The notes beneath the pieces are model-generated. The model saw only the letters and a program-made list of their open reading frames with translations. It was not told where the DNA came from and made no database searches. A stretch of DNA of 64,000 bases. Source: Actinokineospora fastidiosa (GTDB lineage Bacteria > Actinomycetota > Actinomycetes > Mycobacteriales > Pseudonocardiaceae). The DNA is taken from contig NZ_BMRB01000010.1 in assembly GCF_014648415.1 (NCBI RefSeq), forward strand, positions 62,001 to 126,000. The letters run 5' to 3'. Position numbers and translations under genes: made by a program. Each line of letters starts with the position of its first letter. Position 1 is the first letter of the stretch. This document shows positions 50,984 to 60,322 of this stretch, piece after piece.

Positions 50984-53900
50984 GTGAAGCACACGCCACC
51001 GATGACCCTTCCCGTTCTCGCCCAGCGCGCCGTCTTCCGGTCCGGTCCGGAAAGCCCGCCGCGCACCCTGGTCGACATCCTCGCCGCCACCGCCGCGCGC
51101 CACCCGGACGCGCCCGCGCTCGACGACGGCACGAGCGTCCTCGACTACGCCGGACTGCTCGCGGAGGTGGACGGGCTGGCCGCGGTGCTGGCCGGTGCGG
51201 GCGTCGGCCGCGGCGACCGGGTCGGCGTCCGGGTCCCCTCCGGCACCGCCGACCTCTACGTGGCGATCCTCGCCGCCCTCAGCGCCGGGGCCGCGTACGT
51301 GCCGGTCGACTTCGACGACCCCGACGAGCGGGCCGAGACCGTGTTCACCGAGGCGGGCGTGTGCGCGGTCATCGGCGAGGGCCGGGCGCTCGCGCTGCGC
51401 GGACCGGCCGGGGGAGCGCCGGGCGGTCCCGCGCCGGACGACGACGCGTGGATCATCTTCACCTCCGGCTCGACCGGCAGGCCCAAGGGCGTCGCCGTCG
51501 GCCACCGCTCCGCCGCCGCGTTCGTCGATGCCGAGGCCGACCTGTTCCTGCCGGACGCCCCGATCGGGCCGGGCGACCGCGTGCTGGCCGGGCTGTCGGT
51601 GGCCTTCGACGCGTCCTGCGAGGAGATGTGGCTGGCCTGGCGGCGCGGCGCGTGCCTGGTGCCCGCGCCCCGGTCGCTGGTCCGCTCCGGCGTCGACCTC
51701 GGCCCGTGGCTGGTCGAGCGCGGCGTCACCGTCGTCTCGACCGTCCCCACGCTGGCCGCGCTGTGGCCGGTGGAGTCGCTGGACGCCGTGCGCCTGCTGA
51801 TCCTCGGCGGGGAGGCGTGCTCCGCGGAGCTGGCCGCGCGCCTGGCCGCTCCCGGCCGCGAGGTGTGGAACACCTACGGCCCCACCGAGGCCACCGTCGT
51901 CGCCTGCGCCGCCCGGCTGACCGGCTCCGGCCCGGTCCGCATCGGCCTTCCGCTGGAGGGCTGGGAGCTGGCCGTCGTCGACGGCGACGGCGAGCCGGTG
52001 CCCATGGGCGGCTCGGGCGAGCTGGTCATCGGCGGCGCCGGGCTGGCCCGCTACCTCGACCCCGCCAAGGATGCCGAGAAGTTCGCCCCGCTGCCCGCCC
52101 TCGGCTGGCGGCGCGCCTACCGCAGCGGCGACCTCGTCCGCGGCGACGCCGAGGGCCTTGTCTTCCTCGGCCGCGCCGACGAGCAGGTCAAGCTGCACGG
52201 CAGGCGCGTCGAGCTGGGCGAGGTCGACGCGGCCCTCGCCGCGCTGCCCGGCGTCGCGGGCGCGGCCGCGGCGATCCGCGCCACCGCGGCGGGCGCGCAG
52301 CTGCTCGTCGGCTACGTCGTCGCCGAACCCGGCTTCGACCCCGACGCCGCGCGCGAGCGGCTGACCGCCGCCCTGCCCGCCGCGCTGGTGCCGCTGCTGG
52401 CCCAGGTCGACACCCTGCCCACCCGCACGTCCGGCAAGGTCGACCGCGACCGGCTGCCCTGGCCGCTGACCACCACCGAGGCCACCGAGGTCGCAGTGCC
52501 GCTGTCGGCGACCGAGGCCTGGCTCGCCGAGCGCTGGACCGAGGTCGTCGGGATCGGCCCGAGCGGCCCGGACGCCGACTTCTTCGCCGCGGGCGGCGGC
52601 AGCCTCGCCGCGGCCCAGCTCGTCTCCCGGATCCGGGCGACGCACCCCGGCATCGCCGTGGCCGACCTCTACCAGCACCCGACGCTGGGCGCCCTCGCCA
52701 CGCTGGTCGAATCGGTCGCGGGGACCGACCGGCAGCGGCCCCGCGAAGTCGTCCCCACCCCGCGATCGGCGCGATTCGTCCAGACGCTGCTCACCATCCC
52801 CCTGCTGACCCTGGTCGGCGCCCGCTGGGCCGTCGTGCTCGCCGCGCTGAGCAACCTGCTGGGGACCGCTTGGGCGCCGACGACCCCGTGGTGGGTGATC
52901 GCGGTCGGCTGGGCGGTCTTCCTGTCCCCGCCGGGGCGGATCGGGCTTGCCGCGGGCGCGGCCCGCCTGCTGCTGCGCGGCGTTGCCCCGGGCGCCTATC
53001 CGCGCGGCGGCAGCGTCCACATGCGACTCTGGGCCGCGGAGCGGATCGCGGAGTTGGCGGGTGTCACCGGGATCGGCTGCGCGTCCTGGCTCACGCTCTA
53101 CGCCCGCGCCCTTGGCGCGCGCGTCGGCGACGACGTCGACCTGCACTCCGCGCCGCCGGTCACCGGTCTGCTGCGGGTGGGCCGGGGAGCGGCCGTGGAA
53201 CCCGAGGTCGACCTGTCCGGCCACTGGCTCGACGGCGACCTGCTGCACATCGGGACCGTCCGGATCGGCGCGGGCGCGGTCGTGGGCGCGCGCAGCACGC
53301 TGCTGCCCGGCGCCCGGATCGGCAAGCGCGCCGAGGTCGCGCCCGGGTCCGGCGTCACGGGGACCGTCCCGGCGGGCGAGCGGTGGGCGGGCTCGCCCGC
53401 GACCCGCGCCGGCCGGGCCGCCCGCCGCGGCCCGCGCCCGGTCCGCCGTCGCGGCTGGGTGCTCGGCTACGGCCTGACGTCGATCGGGCTCGGCCTGTTG
53501 CCCGCGGTCGCCGCCGTGCCCGCGCTGCTCGTGCTCGGTCACGCCGTCTCCGGGGCGCCGGGTCTCGGCGCGGCGCTCGGCTCGGCGCTGCTCGCCGCGC
53601 CGCTGGCGGCGATCGCGTTCCTGGCGGCGTACGCGCTGATCGTGCTGGTGTCGGTCCGGCTGCTCGCCATCGGCCTGCGGCCCGGCGACCACCCCGTGCA
53701 CAGCCGCGTCGCCTGGCAGGCGTGGACCACCGAGCGGCTGATGGACCTGGCCCGCGACGCCCTGTTCCCGCTCTACGCCAGCCTCGCCACGCCCGCGTGG
53801 CTGCGCGCGTTGGGCATGCGGGTCGGCAAGCGGGTGGAGGCCTCGACCGTGCTGGCGCTGCCCAGCCTCACCACCGTCGGCGACGGCGCGTTCCTGGCCG

Positions 53901-54835
53901 ACGACACCCTCGTCGGGTCGTACGAGCTGGGCGGGGGCAGGCTGCGGGTGGCCACCGCGCGCGTCGGCAAGCGGGCGTTCCTCGGCAACTCCGGCATGGC
54001 CGCCGCCGGGCGCAAGGTGCCCAACCGCGGCCTGGTCGGCGTGCTGTCGTCCACGCCGAAGAAGGCCAAGGCGGGCACGTCCTACCTGGGCATGCCGCCG
54101 ATCCGGCTGCCGCGCACCGCCGAGGACGGCGACGAGAGCACCACCTTCGCCCCGCCGACCCGGCTCGTGGTGGCCAGGGCGCTGGTCGAGCTGTGCCGCC
54201 TGGTGCCCGTCGTGCTGTCGGTGGCGCTGGCCGTGCTGGTCGCGGCCGGGTACCTGGCCCTCGCGGAGGTGTGGGGCGGATGGGCGGCCGCGGCGACGGG
54301 CGTCCTGCTGGCCGGTGCGGGCGTCGTGGCCTGCGTGCTGTCGATCGCGGCGAAGTGGCTGCTGGTCGGGCGGTTCCGGGCGACCCGCAAGCCGCTGTGG
54401 AGCCCGTTCGTCTGGCGGGCCGAGCTGGCCGACACCTTTGTGGAGGTGCTCGGAGCGCGGTGGGCCGCGCCGGTCGCGCAGGGCACCCCGCTGCTGGCGC
54501 TGTGGCTGCGCGGGCTCGGCGCCCGCGTCGGCGCGGGCGCCTGGGTGGAGACGTACTGGCTGCCGGAGGCCGACCTGGTGCGGATCGGCGCGGGCGCGAC
54601 CGTCAACCGGGGCTGCGTGGTGCAGACGCACCTGTTCCACGACCGGATCATGGCGCTGGGCCCGGTCACCGTCGGCGCGGGCGCCACCCTCGGCCCGCAC
54701 GGGATCGCGCTGCCGGGGGCCTCGATCGGCGCGGCGGCCACCGTCGGCCCGGCGTCGCTGGTGATGCGCGGGGAGTCCGTGCCCCCGGGCACGCGGTGGC
54801 TGGGCAACCCGATCGCGGCGTGGTCGTCCTGTTGA
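50984..54835 (+). CDS. Pls-type membrane NRPS (epsilon-poly-amino-acid synthetase family)
   Basis: 1283 residues from GTG 50984 (ATG 51002 possible). An adenylation domain ([27 protein letters not shown]) and carrier domain (AAGGGSLAAAQL, serine ~540) are followed by membrane segments alternating with left-handed beta-helix-like soluble blocks (VRIGAGAVVGARSTLLPGA; VGDGAFLADDTLVGSY; VRIGAGATVNRGCVVQ). This matches the A-T-TM-C1-TM-C2-TM-C3 plan and ~1300-residue length of epsilon-poly-L-lysine synthetase. The pocket reads D-A-E-S-I-G-T-V-V-K; Glu at position 239 suits a basic residue such as Lys. The product would be an isopeptide homopolymer. Substrate is inferred. Confidence 0.9.
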   Translation: MKHTPPMTLPVLAQRAVFRSGPESPPRTLVDILAATAARHPDAPALDDGTSVLDYAGLLAEVDGLAAVLAGAGVGRGDRVGVRVPSGTADLYVAILAALSAGAAYVPVDFDDPDERAETVFTEAGVCAVIGEGRALALRGPAGGAPGGPAPDDDAWIIFTSGSTGRPKGVAVGHRSAAAFVDAEADLFLPDAPIGPGDRVLAGLSVAFDASCEEMWLAWRRGACLVPAPRSLVRSGVDLGPWLVERGVTVVSTVPTLAALWPVESLDAVRLLILGGEACSAELAARLAAPGREVWNTYGPTEATVVACAARLTGSGPVRIGLPLEGWELAVVDGDGEPVPMGGSGELVIGGAGLARYLDPAKDAEKFAPLPALGWRRAYRSGDLVRGDAEGLVFLGRADEQVKLHGRRVELGEVDAALAALPGVAGAAAAIRATAAGAQLLVGYVVAEPGFDPDAARERLTAALPAALVPLLAQVDTLPTRTSGKVDRDRLPWPLTTTEATEVAVPLSATEAWLAERWTEVVGIGPSGPDADFFAAGGGSLAAAQLVSRIRATHPGIAVADLYQHPTLGALATLVESVAGTDRQRPREVVPTPRSARFVQTLLTIPLLTLVGARWAVVLAALSNLLGTAWAPTTPWWVIAVGWAVFLSPPGRIGLAAGAARLLLRGVAPGAYPRGGSVHMRLWAAERIAELAGVTGIGCASWLTLYARALGARVGDDVDLHSAPPVTGLLRVGRGAAVEPEVDLSGHWLDGDLLHIGTVRIGAGAVVGARSTLLPGARIGKRAEVAPGSGVTGTVPAGERWAGSPATRAGRAARRGPRPVRRRGWVLGYGLTSIGLGLLPAVAAVPALLVLGHAVSGAPGLGAALGSALLAAPLAAIAFLAAYALIVLVSVRLLAIGLRPGDHPVHSRVAWQAWTTERLMDLARDALFPLYASLATPAWLRALGMRVGKRVEASTVLALPSLTTVGDGAFLADDTLVGSYELGGGRLRVATARVGKRAFLGNSGMAAAGRKVPNRGLVGVLSSTPKKAKAGTSYLGMPPIRLPRTAEDGDESTTFAPPTRLVVARALVELCRLVPVVLSVALAVLVAAGYLALAEVWGGWAAAATGVLLAGAGVVACVLSIAAKWLLVGRFRATRKPLWSPFVWRAELADTFVEVLGARWAAPVAQGTPLLALWLRGLGARVGAGAWVETYWLPEADLVRIGAGATVNRGCVVQTHLFHDRIMALGPVTVGAGATLGPHGIALPGASIGAAATVGPASLVMRGESVPPGTRWLGNPIAAWSSC

Positions 54836-54843
54836 ATGGGGAC

Positions 54844-56091
54844 ATGGGAGACGGCTACCGGGTCGTCGAGTACGACCTGGCCATCGACTACCGGGTGGGC
54901 CCGGGCAGGCTGACCGGCCGCGCCCGCGTCGCCGCCGTCGCGACCGGGCCGCTGCGCCGTCTCACCCTCGACCTGGCCGCCGCGCTGCGGGTCGCCAAGG
55001 TGACGGTCGACGGCAAGCAGGCCCGTTACGCCCACCACGGCGGCAAGCTGACGGTCACCCCGGCCCGGCCGGTGCCGGAGGGCGCCGCGTTCGCCGTCGA
55101 GATCCGCTACGCGGGCAACCCAGCGCCGATCCGGAGCCACTGGGGCGACATCGGCTGGGACCACCTGGACGACGGCGTCCTGGTGGCGTCCCAGCCGTTC
55201 GGGGCGCCGTCGTGGTTCCCGTGCAAGGACCATCCGTCGGACAAGGCGGCGTACCGCATCGCCGTCACGACCGCCTCCGCCTACCAGGTGCTGGTCACCG
55301 GCACCCTGGTGGCGACCCGCACCTCAGCGAGCACGACGACCTGGGTGTACGAGCTGCCCCAGCCGACGCCGACGTATCTGGTGAGCGTCCAGATCGGACG
55401 GTACGAGCTGCACCGCTCGCCGGGCGATCTCCTCCTGGCCGCTCCCGCGCGCCTGACCGTCCCCGCGCGCCACGACTTCGCCCGCCAGCCGCGGATGATG
55501 ACGCTGTTCACCGAGCTGTTCGGCCCTTATCCGTTCCCGCAGTACACGGTCGTGGTCACCGACGCCGACTTGGACGTTCCCGTGGAGGCCCAGTCCCTGT
55601 CCGTGTTCGGTGCGAACCATGTGGACGGTCACCGAGGCTGCGAACGCCTGGTAGCCCACGAATTGGCGCACCAGTGGTTCGGCAACAGCCTCACCATCGC
55701 CGACTGGCGGCACATCTGGCTGAACGAGGGCTTCGCCACCTACGCGGAATGGCTCTGGTCGTCGGCATCCGGCGGCCAGCCGCCGCGCTGGCACGCCGCC
55801 CGCGCCCACCAGACCCTCGCCACCCTGCCGCAGGACCTGCCTCTGGCCGACCCCGGAACCCCGAACCTCTTCGACGAGCGCGTCTACCTGCGCGGAGCGC
55901 TCACCCTGCACGCCCTCCACACCCACCTGGGCACCCCCGCCTACACCGCCCTCGTCACCGACTGGGTCGCCGCGCACCGCCACGGCCACGTCACCACGGA
56001 CGCGTTTCTCACCCACTGCGCGGGCTACGGCGACGTCGGACCGCTGCTGCGGCAGTGGGTGCTCTCGCCCGCCCTCCCGCCGTGTCCGTGA
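54844..56091 (+). CDS. M1-family zinc metallopeptidase next to the Pls-type synthetase
   Basis: 415 residues starting 9 bp after the synthetase stop. An N-terminal beta domain (PSWFPCKDHPSDKAAYRI) precedes the catalytic domain: H272-E-L-A-H276 with the third ligand E295 in WLNEGFATYAEW. The usual GAMEN exopeptidase motif is replaced by VPVEAQSL, and the long C-terminal domain of aminopeptidase N is missing. Known epsilon-poly-lysine-degrading enzymes of Streptomyces are zinc metallopeptidases of this type, so this gene may trim or detoxify the polymer. No signal peptide is seen. Confidence 0.9.
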   Translation: MGDGYRVVEYDLAIDYRVGPGRLTGRARVAAVATGPLRRLTLDLAAALRVAKVTVDGKQARYAHHGGKLTVTPARPVPEGAAFAVEIRYAGNPAPIRSHWGDIGWDHLDDGVLVASQPFGAPSWFPCKDHPSDKAAYRIAVTTASAYQVLVTGTLVATRTSASTTTWVYELPQPTPTYLVSVQIGRYELHRSPGDLLLAAPARLTVPARHDFARQPRMMTLFTELFGPYPFPQYTVVVTDADLDVPVEAQSLSVFGANHVDGHRGCERLVAHELAHQWFGNSLTIADWRHIWLNEGFATYAEWLWSSASGGQPPRWHAARAHQTLATLPQDLPLADPGTPNLFDERVYLRGALTLHALHTHLGTPAYTALVTDWVAAHRHGHVTTDAFLTHCAGYGDVGPLLRQWVLSPALPPCP

Positions 56092-56100
56092 CGTGGCGGG

Positions 56101-56775
56101 CTAGCTCCTGACCAGGTGATCGGCGCGGGCCGCGCGCCCGGCGGCGCGGCCGGACCCGCGGATGATCCGCTCGGCCACGGCGAGGTTGAGCAGCCAGGCC
56201 AGCGTCATCAGGAGGGTGTTGGCCAGCACCGTGGGCGGGCCCGCCACGATCATCCAGCCGCCGATGATCACCGCCTGCGAGCCCGCGCCCATGGCCACCG
56301 CGTAGGCGCGGATCATCCAGGCGCGGTGCGCGGCGAAGTCGCGTCTGCGGACCGCCGTGAGGCCGAGGACGATCGCGACGGCCATGAACGAGCCGAAGAT
56401 GACGCGGATGACGGTGAGGACATCGCCTACGGCGGGTCCGTACGGGTAGAACAAGGTCATCCACAGTCCGGACAGCGCCGCGACGAGTCCACTGGGGACG
56501 AGGACCCGGCCCGCGCGCCGGTGCCACGCCGACCGGCGGCCGCGCAGTCCGGGGACGAACTGGAAGGCGCCCACGACGCAGTACAGGGTCACGCCCGCGA
56601 TGTGCAGCAGGACCGGCACGGGCGAGGCGAAGAACCGGGCGTTGGCCTCGGTGATCTCCGCGCCGGACGCCAGCTCGGCCGTCCGGACCATGCCCGCCAC
56701 GACGGGGACGGCGCTGAGCAGGACCAGCGCGGCGGGCACGCGCCACTGTCGCCGGGCGAGGGGTTGCGTTGTCAT
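56101..56775 (-). CDS. DUF2306-type membrane protein
   Basis: 224 residues from an internal ATG giving MTTQPLARRQW. Six or so hydrophobic segments are visible with LHIAGVTLYCVVGAFQF, RRAGRVLVPSGLVAALSGLWMT and AAHRAWMIRAYAV, the conserved core of the DUF2306 family (His residues within helices). Function unknown. It converges on the M1 peptidase gene with only 9 bp between stops. Confidence 0.85.
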   Translation of the reverse strand: MTTQPLARRQWRVPAALVLLSAVPVVAGMVRTAELASGAEITEANARFFASPVPVLLHIAGVTLYCVVGAFQFVPGLRGRRSAWHRRAGRVLVPSGLVAALSGLWMTLFYPYGPAVGDVLTVIRVIFGSFMAVAIVLGLTAVRRRDFAAHRAWMIRAYAVAMGAGSQAVIIGGWMIVAGPPTVLANTLLMTLAWLLNLAVAERIIRGSGRAAGRAARADHLVRS

Positions 56776-56863
56776 AGCTTCGATCCTGCCGATCCGGCCG
56801 GGGCTGATCATCGGGAATCCGGCCGGGCGGCGGGTCCGCCGATGGTGCTGCGGGGATGTCGTA

Positions 56864-56899
56864 CTTTCGGCGTCAGCGGGGCTTTCGGCGTCAGCGGGG
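56864..56899. repeat. 18-bp tandem duplication across a stop codon
   Basis: CTTTCGGCGTCAGCGGGG twice in tandem. The second copy contains the stop of the NarL-type regulator (leftward), and the first is just beyond it. Confidence 0.8.
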
Positions 56900-57550
56900 C
56901 CGGACGCGATCGGTCGCGTAGGCCCACATGGCGATCTCGACGCGGTTGCGGGCGCCCAGTTTGGTCATCAGGCTGGCCACGTGGGACTTGACGGTGCTGA
57001 GCGTGATGTGGAAGCCGTCGGCGATCTCGTTGTTGGTCCGCCCGCTCGCCACGGCGACGATGATCTGCTCCTCGCGCTCGGTGAGCGGGTCGACCGGCTG
57101 CGCCGGGGGAGCGGCGGGGCCGTTCCGGGCGAAGGTCGCCAGCAGCCGCGCGGTGATGCTCGGCGCGATGAGCGCGTCCCCTGCGGCGGCCGCGCGCACG
57201 GCGCGGCTGAGCATGTCGGCCCCCGCGTTCTTCAGCAGGAACCCGCGGGCGCCCGCGCGCAGCGCGGCGTAGACGTACTCGTCGAGGTCGAAGGTGGTGA
57301 TGACGACCACGGCGAGCGGGTCGTCGACGGTCGGCCCGGCGAGCAGGCGGGTGGCCTCGATCCCGTCGACGTCGGGCATCCGGATGTCGAACAGGCACAC
57401 GTCCGGCCGCAGGCGGCGGGCCAGCGCCACCGCCTGCCGCCCGTCCTCGGCCGCGCCGACGACCGTGATGTCGGGCTGGGCGTCGAGGATCATGGCCAGT
57501 CCGGTGCGGACGATCTCCTGGTCGTCGGCGACCAGCACGCGGATGCTCAC
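56891..57550 (-). CDS. NarL/LuxR-family response regulator
   Basis: 219 residues from a GTG overlapping the kinase stop (GTGA). The receiver has D9/D10 and phospho-acceptor D55 (VCLFDIRMPDVDG). The C-terminal LuxR HTH is LTEREEQIIVAVASGRTNNEIADGF... LSTVKSHV. It pairs with the upstream DesK-type kinase. Confidence 0.96.
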   Translation of the reverse strand: MSIRVLVADDQEIVRTGLAMILDAQPDITVVGAAEDGRQAVALARRLRPDVCLFDIRMPDVDGIEATRLLAGPTVDDPLAVVVITTFDLDEYVYAALRAGARGFLLKNAGADMLSRAVRAAAAGDALIAPSITARLLATFARNGPAAPPAQPVDPLTEREEQIIVAVASGRTNNEIADGFHITLSTVKSHVASLMTKLGARNRVEIAMWAYATDRVRPR

Positions 57551-58674
57551 GCGCGCGCCCGGGCCCTGGGGAGCACGGCCGTGACCGTCCACCCGCCGTC
57601 CGGGTCCGGGCCCGCCGCGCAGGTGCCGCCGAGCAGGTTCGCGCGTTCGCGCATCCCGATGAGGCCGTAGCCGGGGGCGCCGGACAGGTGCCCGGCTTCG
57701 CCGTCGTCGCTCACCAGCACGCGCACCTCGGCGTGATCGGCCACCACGCGCACGTCGACCCGGGTGGCGTGCCGGGCGTGCCGCCGGGCGTTGGTGATCG
57801 CCTCCTGCGCCAGGCGGTACACGGCGGCGGCGACCGGCGACGGCAGGTCGTCGACGTCGCCGCGCAACTCCACGGCGACGACCGGTCCACTGTGGGACAC
57901 GAGCCGCCTGAGGTCGGCGACGCGGGGGTTGGGCGCGAGGTCGTCGGGCTGCTCGGCGCGCAGGATCCGCACGATGCCCCGCATCTCGTCGAGGGCGCGG
58001 GCCGCCTCGGCGTCGATCAGGCGCAGCGCGTCGACGGCGGCGGTCGGATCGGTCGCCGCGGTGGCCATCCCGGCCTGGGCCCGGATCGCCATCGCCGTCA
58101 CGTGGTGGGCGACGGTGTCGTGCAGATCGCGGGCCAGCCGCTCCCGCTCGACCAGCCGCACCTGGTCCACCGCCCGCGCCCGCGCCGACGCCCGGTAGCG
58201 CACCGCCGCGCCGAGGGCCATCGCGAACAACAGCACGGTGACCCCGCCCAGCGCCTCGACCGGCCGCAGATGCCCGACCGCCGCCGAGAGCCCCACCTTG
58301 CCCAGCATGATCGCCGCGCCGAGGACGGCATGCCGCCCGGACCCCCACCGGAACAACGCGAACGGCAGCAACAGCACGAAGACCGCGATGTCCTGGTCGG
58401 GGAACTCGCGTCCCAGGGCCACCGACACCACCGTGAACACCCCGAACACGATGCCCACCATCAGCAGTGGTCGGGACCGTCGCCACAGCAGCGTGAACAC
58501 CAGCCCGGCGACCACCACCGCGGAGAGTCCCCGGTGGTGAAGGCCGGACTTGGTCATCGCCTCGACCACGGCGAGCGGCGCCAGCACGGCCACCAGCGCC
58601 CAGTCCCACCACACCCGGGGTGCCGACAGGACAGGCGGCGGCTCCCGCCACACCGAGCGAAGCAGTTCGCGCAC
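57547..58674 (-). CDS. DesK/NarX-type sensor histidine kinase
   Basis: 375 residues from a GTG. Five or six membrane segments fill residues 25-160. A HisKA_3 dimerisation helix carries H185 (RLARDLHDTVAHH), and the ATPase domain has AVYRLAQEAITNARRHA and GYGLIGMRERANLLGG. It forms an operon with the following regulator. The membrane sensor gives no clue to the ligand. Confidence 0.94.
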   Translation of the reverse strand: MRELLRSVWREPPPVLSAPRVWWDWALVAVLAPLAVVEAMTKSGLHHRGLSAVVVAGLVFTLLWRRSRPLLMVGIVFGVFTVVSVALGREFPDQDIAVFVLLLPFALFRWGSGRHAVLGAAIMLGKVGLSAAVGHLRPVEALGGVTVLLFAMALGAAVRYRASARARAVDQVRLVERERLARDLHDTVAHHVTAMAIRAQAGMATAATDPTAAVDALRLIDAEAARALDEMRGIVRILRAEQPDDLAPNPRVADLRRLVSHSGPVVAVELRGDVDDLPSPVAAAVYRLAQEAITNARRHARHATRVDVRVVADHAEVRVLVSDDGEAGHLSGAPGYGLIGMRERANLLGGTCAAGPDPDGGWTVTAVLPRARARA

Positions 58675-58875
58675 CGGGCCATGGTACGAGCCCGCGGACC
58701 AGCCCGGATCAGCCGAAAGTGCGAGCAGCGATCCCGGCCCAGGCGACTCGGCGGCGGTATCACCGAGCGGTCACGCGGAGCGCGTTCGGTGGGAGTCCGA
58801 CTCGGGCGGCGAGCGGAGGCGCTGCTGCCGGAAGTCGGCTCGGCCCGAGCGGTGGGAGGAGGGCGGGTGTCGTGG

Positions 58876-59457
58876 TCAGCCGCAGGCGGTCCAGCGGCGC
58901 TCGTAGTCGGCGCAGACCTGGGGCGTCGCCTGGTTGTAGCCGCCGCGCGCGGTGCCGGTGCTGGTGGTGGTGCGGCCCGCGGCCGTCACGGTGAGCGTGC
59001 AGGTCACCTCGCCGCCGCCGTGGAGCTGGGCTCGGATCGAGTAGTACCGCGCTGTCCGGCTGACGCTGCTCTCCTGCGCGGTGAACGGCAGGCCGGTGGC
59101 CTGCAGACCGCTGGTCGACGATCCGTAGGAGATCGCGATGCCGTGGGGCGCCGACCCGGTGCACCGGTAGGTGACGCCGTCGGACGCCGTGGTCGTGGTG
59201 CCGGTGGGCCCTCCGGACGTGCTGGTGGGCGACTCGGCGGTGCTGGGGGGCTGCTCGGAGGTGCTGGTCGGCGCTCGGGTGGTGGGGGCGGGCACGGCGG
59301 TGGGGTCGGGCTTGTCGTGCTGCACCAGCGCCGCGGTGATCGTGGCCGTGGCCCCGATGAGCGCGGCGATGATCGTCCCGATCAGGGCGATCCTGGCGCC
59401 CGTGAGCGTCGCCCTGGCGGCGCTGACCTCCCGCGACCGGTCGTCGGGCTGGTTCAT
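58876..59457 (-). CDS. Membrane-anchored protein with MmpS-like external domain
   Basis: 193 residues from an ATG with GGAGA upstream. A short cytoplasmic N-terminus, one membrane helix (ALIGTIIAALIGATATITAAL, ~23-43), a Thr/Ser/Pro stalk (~50-93) and an external domain follow. The external part (GVTYRCTGSAPHGIAISYGS..., EVTCTLTVTAAGRTTTS..., PQVCADYERRWTAC) resembles the MmpS/SmdA beta-sandwich with paired cysteines. No MmpL partner is nearby. The assignment rests on pattern only. Confidence 0.7.
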   Translation of the reverse strand: MNQPDDRSREVSAARATLTGARIALIGTIIAALIGATATITAALVQHDKPDPTAVPAPTTRAPTSTSEQPPSTAESPTSTSGGPTGTTTTASDGVTYRCTGSAPHGIAISYGSSTSGLQATGLPFTAQESSVSRTARYYSIRAQLHGGGEVTCTLTVTAAGRTTTSTGTARGGYNQATPQVCADYERRWTACG

Positions 59458-59597
59458 CGATTCTCCGCGTGGGCCGTTGATCACAGACGACGCGCTGTTC
59501 AGTGTGCAGCAAACCGCGAGGAGCCACCACCGACCCGACAAGTCCGCCTGCCGTGCGGTGGAAGGGCGCTGCCCTCGGTGGGAGCTAGGCTGCGGCC

Positions 59598-60215
59598 ATG
59601 GCCGCACCATGGGTCGCCGACATCTGGTTCGACCCGTCCTGCCCGTACACCTGGATCACCTCCCGGTGGTTGGTGGAGGTCACCAGGGTTCGGCCGGTCG
59701 AGGTCCGCTGGCACGTGATGAGCCTGTCCGTGCTCAACGAGCACCGTGATGACGATCCGGAGGGCGATCCGGACGGCTACCTGTGGGTCCCGGTCCGGGT
59801 CTGCGCGGCGGTGGCCGAACTCCACGGCCAGGAAGCGCTCGCCCGGTTCTACGCCGCGCTGTGGTCGGGCGCCCGGGCTTCCGACGACTGGCTCGGCGAC
59901 CTCGAGACCGCCCTGGCCGCGGCCGGGCTGCCGAGGGAACTGGCCTCCGCCGGGACGACGACCGAGTACGACGCCGCCGTCCGGGCCTCCCACGCCGAGG
60001 GCGTGCGGCTGGTCAGCGCCGACACGGGCACGCCGGTGATCGCCGTCTCCGGTCCCGGTGTGGAGCGCGTGGCGGTGTTCGGCCCGGTCATCTCCGAGAT
60101 CCCCCGCGGGGAGGACGCGGGCAGGCTGTGGGACGGCCTGCTGCTCATGACCTCGGTGCCGGGCTTCCACTCCGTCAAGGGCGCACCCCTCGCCGAACCG
60201 CGACACACCCCCTGA
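59598..60215 (+). CDS. DsbA-fold protein, mycothiol-dependent nitroreductase (Rv2466c) family
   Basis: 205 residues. The opening VADIWFDPSCPYTWITSRWL and VRWHVMSLSVLNEHRDD are characteristic of the Rv2466c family, which uses mycothiol to reduce nitro-drugs and protects against oxidative stress. The active-site CxxC is C15-P-Y-T18 here, so the resolving cysteine is missing; mycothiol could still supply the second thiol. TAGGCT 6 bp before the ATG and no ribosome site suggest a leaderless mRNA. Confidence 0.88.
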   Translation: MAAPWVADIWFDPSCPYTWITSRWLVEVTRVRPVEVRWHVMSLSVLNEHRDDDPEGDPDGYLWVPVRVCAAVAELHGQEALARFYAALWSGARASDDWLGDLETALAAAGLPRELASAGTTTEYDAAVRASHAEGVRLVSADTGTPVIAVSGPGVERVAVFGPVISEIPRGEDAGRLWDGLLLMTSVPGFHSVKGAPLAEPRHTP

Positions 60216-60322
60216 CGCCGGTCCGCTCATCCCGGGACTCGGGTTCGTTCCCGCCCTGGCGGGGTACTGGCCCCTAGTGCGGCTGGCGCTGATCAGCCCG
60301 GCTTTCGGCGGAGAGGAGCCGC

